A stretch of DNA of 64,000 nucleotides from Glandiceps talaboti (Eukaryota; Hemichordata; Enteropneusta; Spengelidae): the NCBI RefSeq assembly GCF_964340395.1, contig NC_135549.1, positions 615,501-679,500 of the forward strand, in the 5' to 3' direction. The notes under the pieces were generated by a model. It was not told the DNA's origin and made no database searches. It saw only the letters and a list, made by a program, of their open reading frames with translations. Positions 62,506 through 64,000 of the stretch are shown here, piece after piece; position 1 is the first letter of the stretch; each line of letters starts with the position of its first letter. The position numbers were made by a program, and so were the translations under genes.

Positions 62506-62541
<36 letters not shown>
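62505..62541. repeat. (TA)n microsatellite, right half
   Basis: About 18 ta units directly abutting the right TIR of the element at 61211-62505. Confidence 0.97.
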
Positions 62542-62547
<6 letters not shown>

Positions 62548-62880
62548 GAATCTCAGTACAAAATATACATGTATCTTAAAATTGAAATACAAATGTACAA
62601 TTTGTAGTTACAAGGAGGCCACTAATAGATGTCACAGGTGAAATCTTAAATTGCCTGTCAAATGACAATTTTGATTAATGACAGCCCTACAAATATAGCA
62701 AAGCAGAATAAACTGAACAGATAGACTAAACAAATACCACAATAAGAGATCACCCATAATTTAGGGACACTGTATACTTTAAAGTCTTTTAACGATCACA
62801 CTTGGTTGATTGTTTGAAGTTATTTTACAGACCAATCACTTTCTGGCACAGAATATTTCAATGTTAGCATACACTAGCAA
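62542..62880. other. Nothing recognised
   Basis: Unique AT-rich sequence. Confidence 0.5.
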
Positions 62881-62882
62881 TC

Positions 62883-62948
62883 ATGGATGGATGGATGGAT
62901 GGATGGATGTACAGACACAGAGACAGAGACAGAGACAGAGACAGAGAC

Positions 62949-63037
<89 letters not shown>

Positions 63038-63038
63038 G
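62883..63038. repeat. Compound microsatellite (ATGG)n-(ACAGAG)n-(ACAG)n
   Basis: (atgg)6, then (agacag)n, then about 20 acag units to 63038. Open frames on both strands are artefacts. Confidence 0.97.
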
Positions 63039-63206
63039 ACCAGAACTTCAGAAGGAATAACTGCTATCAATCTGTATGTACTTGTTGTCATTGGATATTA
63101 GTGACAAACCTGTATAAAGTTCAAAGTGAATAGTTGTTATCAAGATTCTTCACTTTGAACTATCTTGAATTCAAAGACTACAGGATGGATCATCTTACAT
63201 AAAAAT

Positions 63207-63616
63207 CGGCCACTACATGTACACTATTGACCTAGAGGCTATACGGCCACTACATGTACACTATTGACCTAGAGGCTATACGGCCACTACATGTACACTA
63301 TTGACCTAGAGGCTATACGGCCACTACATGTACACTATTGACCTAGAGGCTATACGGCCACTACATGTACACTATTGACCTAGAGGCTATACGGCCACTA
63401 CATGTACACTATTGACCTAGAGGCTATACGGCCACTACATGTATACTATTGACCTAGAGGCTATACGGCCACTATACATGTACACTATTGACCTAGAGGC
63501 TATACGGCCACTACATGTACACTATTGACCTAGAGGCTATACGGCCACTACATGTATACTATTGACCTAGAGGCTATACGGCCACTACATGTACACTATT
63601 GACCTAGAGGCTATAC
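63207..63616. repeat. Tandem array, 37-bp unit, 11 copies
   Basis: cggccactacatgtacacta then ttgacctagaggctata. Almost identical; variants are atgtatac and one tatacatgtac insertion. Contains the palindrome tacatgta. Confidence 0.97.
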
Positions 63617-64000
63617 ATCAAATGAATATTGTCAGACAATACTTCAATTCCAATGTTGGAATTATACATCTACTTAGTCTGGATGCCAACGTGGTTTTCT
63701 AACTGTGTGGGTGGCTGTGGATGAATTTTTAATTGCATCTCATGCATCTCAGAACTTGTAGAGTAACGACTTTGACTATATACTGTGAGTGGAGGTGTAA
63801 ATGGTAACAATAAACTGTATAGGAACTACACTAACATCGATAAACAATGTTTTCTGCTAAAACTGGGCATTAAATTCCCACCCTAGTACTTGAACACTAG
63901 GGGGAATTTGATGATGCTGAGCCTGTACATGTAGGTGGCAAACATTCAAGTATGTCCGGAACTTCCTGCATGATGCTGGCAAATTGGAAAAATTTCTATC
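63617..64000. other. Nothing recognised
   Basis: Unique sequence to the window end. Confidence 0.5.

Noticed and set aside
62239-62607. 122-codon frame as possible gene
   Set aside because: Lies across a TIR and (TA)n tract; the end is microsatellite translation and the rest shows no known motif.

Overview
This is a window of animal nuclear DNA: AT-rich, intron-containing and crowded with satellite arrays and mobile elements. It holds the 3' part of one gene and most of a second, in tail-to-tail orientation. On the + strand, seven exons (4153-28596) encode the C-terminal part of ATG7, the E1-like activating enzyme of autophagy, ending in a stop codon. On the - strand, three exons (57967 down to 42976) encode nearly all of VGLL4, the double-Tondu-domain TEAD cofactor of the Hippo pathway. 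Residue matches, splice sites and exon phases all agree. The same two genes are convergent neighbours in human (3p25), so the window suggests old microsynteny. The species cannot be fixed from sequence alone. The compact but satellite-rich introns, the SINE, the microsatellite-tailed LINEs and the abundant TIR elements suggest a marine invertebrate bilaterian.

Layout. 1-4152: end of an ATG7 intron, with a 74-bp array and a TIR element filled by about 45 copies of a 61-bp unit. 4153-4210: short ATG7 exon. 4211-15303: 11-kb intron made mostly of five arrays, one of them inside a second TIR element. 15304-15956: two exons. 15957-23806: intron with a decayed LINE 3' end, a 4.1-kb array of 40/47-bp units, and small arrays. 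23807-28596: the catalytic-cysteine exon and the last three exons, with small arrays and microsatellites between them. 28597-42975: intergenic, with a tRNA-type SINE, a 40-bp array (2.5 kb), a 37-bp array (4.2 kb), a TTAA-type MITE and a pair of RFX-like X-boxes. 42976-57967: VGLL4, whose 13.7-kb intron holds a second LINE remnant and several arrays. 57968-64000: upstream of the last recognisable VGLL4 exon, with a TIR element carrying a broken SAP-like ORF and two nested foldback elements, a TIR element inserted in a (TA)n tract, and microsatellites.

By my own addition, tandem repeats make up roughly 40% of the window. Nearly all long open frames lie inside these repeats and are artefacts of periodicity. 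The most notable non-gene signal is that at least two minisatellites are bounded by terminal inverted repeats with TA duplications, so they are the bodies of transposons. No operon, CRISPR array, rRNA or functional tRNA gene was seen.
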